From an uncultured Lachnospiraceae bacterium (GTDB lineage: Bacteria > Bacillota > Clostridia > Lachnospirales > Lachnospiraceae), in assembly GCA_949948715.1 (NCBI GenBank), contig CATLGW010000004.1, positions 1-64,000 on the forward strand: a stretch of DNA of 64,000 nt, given 5' to 3'. The notes beneath the pieces are model-generated. The model did not search any database. It saw only the letters and a program-made list of their open reading frames with translations, and was not told the DNA's origin. The position numbers and the translations under genes are program-made. Below, piece after piece: positions 62,286 through 64,000 of the stretch; positions within the stretch are counted from its first letter, which is position 1; each line of letters opens with the position of its first letter.

Positions 62286-62328
62286 GTCGCTGCGCGACGG
62301 CACTCTGAAGGGGAAGTCCCTTAGGCGC
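62286..62328. repeat. Direct repeat copy 2
   Basis: gtcgctgcgcgacggcactctgaaggggaagtcccttaggcgc; identical to copy 1 in the first 16 bases and in most of the ggggaagtccctt block. Confidence 0.7.
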
Positions 62329-62432
62329 GGTCTCATTTCCAGTATAAACCATTTTTTGATGAGGGGCAATTGTAAAAATTTGGGCGCAAATGATGTAGAA
62401 AGTAAGAATATTATGTAGAAACCGGTAATTAT

Positions 62433-62467
62433 TACACGATATACCGTATATAATGGAATATCGTGTA
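62433..62467 (+). promoter_or_regulatory. Promoter of the Spo0A-like gene, bracketed by an inverted repeat
   Basis: TACACGATAT (62433-62442) and ATATCGTGTA (62458-62467) are perfect inverted repeats flanking a TATAAT -10 (62449-62454). The -35 (taatta) is poor. A dimeric regulator bound here would cover the -10. Confidence 0.6.
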
Positions 62468-62564
62468 GATATGCGCGATGAAATGGAGTTGAAGCATCAA
62501 ACAATATCAATTTATAATAGGATGTAACGAATTTTAGAATTTTTTAGAGCTTGGAGGTAGTTTG

Positions 62565-63089
62565 ATGGAGCAGTTAAATATTACGGCTACGAAGGATAAT
62601 GATAAAGTGTACAAGATTTTGGGGGATTTGATGAATGCGGGCAAGGAGTTCCAGATTATGATCACCGTTCCTTCCGGAAAGGGAGGCGGCTCGCAGAAGA
62701 ACGGTGAGGAGCGGGTGGAGAAGACGGAGACGTCGGAAAGAGATCTGGAGCAGGATGTGACCGATATGATACATGAGATCGGAGTACCCGCTCACATCAA
62801 GGGCTACCAGTATTTACGTGAGGCCATCATGATGTCCGTGGACGATCCCTCCATGATCAGCTCCATCACCAAGATACTCTATCCCACCATCGCGAAGCGC
62901 TTTCAGACCACGCCCAGCCGTGTGGAGCGCGCCATCCGTCATGCCATCGAGGTGGCCTGGAGCAGAGGACGTATGGAGACGCTGGATTCCCTGTTTGGCT
63001 ATACCATTGACACCGGCAAAGGGAAGCCCACAAACTCCGAATTTATTGCGCTGATAGCGGATAAAATTCGCCTCTCATATAGAAAATAA
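62565..63089 (+). CDS. Spo0A-type DNA-binding protein without a receiver domain
   Basis: 174 residues from ATG 62565 behind ttggaggtag. Residues about 65-174 match the Spo0A C-terminal effector domain: [50 protein letters not shown] and [18 protein letters not shown]. The first 60 residues ([19 protein letters not shown]...) show none of the DD, D or K residues of a receiver and are unrelated to one. It should bind 0A-box-like DNA but cannot be switched by phosphorylation in the usual way. A palindrome covers its promoter. It is most likely a paralogue next to a full Spo0A elsewhere in the genome; the window cannot show this. Confidence 0.9.
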   Translation: MEQLNITATKDNDKVYKILGDLMNAGKEFQIMITVPSGKGGGSQKNGEERVEKTETSERDLEQDVTDMIHEIGVPAHIKGYQYLREAIMMSVDDPSMISSITKILYPTIAKRFQTTPSRVERAIRHAIEVAWSRGRMETLDSLFGYTIDTGKGKPTNSEFIALIADKIRLSYRK

Positions 63090-63190
63090 CCCTTTTCTTG
63101 CCTCTGATATTAGTGTATAATGTATCTTAAGCAATAACAGTGGCAACAGATTTTGCATATGGCAGAGTGAAGTCTGCGTGGAGGGTTCAA

Positions 63191-64000
63191 ATGAAAAAGA
63201 TTCTTTTTGTGGCGTCAGAGGGAGTGCCTTTTGTCAAAACAGGGGGGCTTGCGGATGTGGTGGGATCCCTGCCCAAGTATATTGACAAGGAGCATTATGA
63301 CGTGAGGGTATTCCTGCCCAAGTATGCCTGCATGAAGCAGAATATGAAGGATAAAATGGAATATGTGACACATTTTTACATGGACTACAACTGGCAGAAT
63401 ATGTATGTGGGAATACTTGAGGCCGTTGAGGATGGGGTACATTATTACTTTATAGATAACGAGTACTATTTTAGCGGCGATAAGGTGTACAATGACAGCC
63501 CTGTCTATGAGATCGAGAGATATGCCTATTTCTGCAAGGCTGTCCTGTCCGCTCTGCCTATCCTTGATTTCAGGCCGGATCTGATTCACTGCCACGACTG
63601 GCAGACGGGGCTGATTCCCGTTTATTTGAAGGAGCGCTTCCAGGGGAGCGATTTCTTCAGAGGCATCAAGTCTGTCATCACCATCCACAATCTGAAATTC
63701 CAGGGCAAGTGGGATGTGAGGACGGTGAAGAACCTGACGGGACTTCCGGAGTATTATTTCTCTCCCGACAAGCTGGAGGCTTACAAGGATGCGAACCTTT
63801 TGAAGGGAGGCATTGTGTTTGCCGACGCGGTGACCACAGTGAGCAATACTTACGCCGAGGAGATCAAGACGCCCTTCTACGGCGAGGGGCTTGACGGGCT
63901 GTTGCGGGCCCGCAGCCATGATCTGAGAGGCATTGTAAACGGAATCGACTACGGAACCTTTGATCCTGCCACGGACTCCCATATTTTACATCCCTACAAT
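63191..64000 (+). CDS. glgA: Glycogen synthase, ADP-glucose type (3' partial)
   Basis: Absent from the ORF track because it runs off the right edge; 270 codons are in the window. ATG 63191 follows gtggaggg. The GT5 N-terminus is clear: KILFVASEGVPFVKTGGLADVVGSLP (the KTGGL ADP-glucose motif), HCHDWQTGLIP, ITIHNLKFQG and TTVSNTYAEEI. It extends alpha-1,4-glucan chains from ADP-glucose. A TATAAT at 63116-63121 is a likely -10 for it. Confidence 0.95.
   Translation, partial: MKKILFVASEGVPFVKTGGLADVVGSLPKYIDKEHYDVRVFLPKYACMKQNMKDKMEYVTHFYMDYNWQNMYVGILEAVEDGVHYYFIDNEYYFSGDKVYNDSPVYEIERYAYFCKAVLSALPILDFRPDLIHCHDWQTGLIPVYLKERFQGSDFFRGIKSVITIHNLKFQGKWDVRTVKNLTGLPEYYFSPDKLEAYKDANLLKGGIVFADAVTTVSNTYAEEIKTPFYGEGLDGLLRARSHDLRGIVNGIDYGTFDPATDSHILHPYN

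Larger units (their letters stand above)
62127..62564. other. 438-bp non-coding region with paired repeats and a promoter palindrome
   Basis: Two direct repeats (listed separately) fill much of the first 200 bp. Then comes AT-rich sequence with the inverted repeat around TATAAT at 62433-62467. No gene is supported; the 65- and 77-residue ORFs have no Shine-Dalgarno. Confidence 0.7.

Noticed and set aside
63215-63982. 255-residue minus ORF at the right edge
   Set aside because: It lies opposite glgA, whose GT5 motifs are unmistakable but which the track omits because it has no stop in the window.
1-64000. tRNA, rRNA, CRISPR arrays, insertion sequences, prophage genes
   Set aside because: No TpsiC-type motif in a cloverleaf context, no regularly spaced short repeats, and no transposase or integrase reading frame was found on either strand.

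Overview
The window looks like a chromosomal segment of a spore-forming member of the Clostridia, most likely a gut Lachnospiraceae. The pointers are two spoVA genes, a Spo0A-type DNA-binding protein, families common in that group (DUF4317, DUF1294, a DUF5721-like protein, BspA/DUF285 repeats), strong purine-rich Shine-Dalgarno sequences and a fairly GC-rich coding style. No rRNA, tRNA, CRISPR array, insertion sequence or phage structural gene was seen. The first gene is cut by the left edge and the last (glycogen synthase) by the right edge. spoVAE is only visible inside a longer line of the ORF track, and glgA is absent from it.

Layout. 1-6.4 kb: two paralogous secreted proteins ending in LysM pairs, the first carrying 17 BspA-type 26-residue repeats. 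6.5-11.3 kb: a GT-C-like membrane protein, an AAA/PD-(D/E)XK protein, a GNAT and a hydrolase. 11.5-14 kb: a LytTR-DUF3021-ABC exporter operon. 13.9-18.7 kb (minus): an ABC exporter, a membrane-anchored zinc peptidase and a two-component system. 18.8-21.6 kb: a Ca2+-type P-ATPase. 21.7-24.9 kb: a tightly overlapping AT-richer cassette (DUF262, OLD/DUF3696-like ATPase, unknown protein) with the form of a defence system. 25-34.5 kb: trpS, an SH3b protein, spoVAD, ridA, an EamA transporter, spoVAE, degV, argG and small genes. 34.7-42.5 kb: two pilin-like small membrane proteins diverge from an operon in which a one-module NRPS (C-A-PCP-reductase) is enclosed by STAS, PP2C/SpoIIE, RsbW-like and STAS partner-switching proteins. 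42.7-49.8 kb: two unknown membrane proteins, a hybrid histidine kinase and a MATE exporter. 49.9-64 kb: an Lhr-type helicase, a chemoreceptor, GH42 beta-galactosidase, a diguanylate cyclase, a TtcA-like protein, DUF4317, a receiver-less Spo0A-like regulator and glgA.

Three signals stand out. First, a repeated element of about 90 nt that can fold with compensatory base changes sits 22-25 nt before the start codon of four unrelated genes (five copies, two of them in tandem). Its 3' tail carries the Shine-Dalgarno. It looks like an undescribed structured 5'-UTR or mobile RNA element. Second, the NRPS embedded in a partner-switching operon. Third, the DUF262-ATPase-unknown cassette. All reading was by eye. 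Family names come from motif recognition, not database searches.
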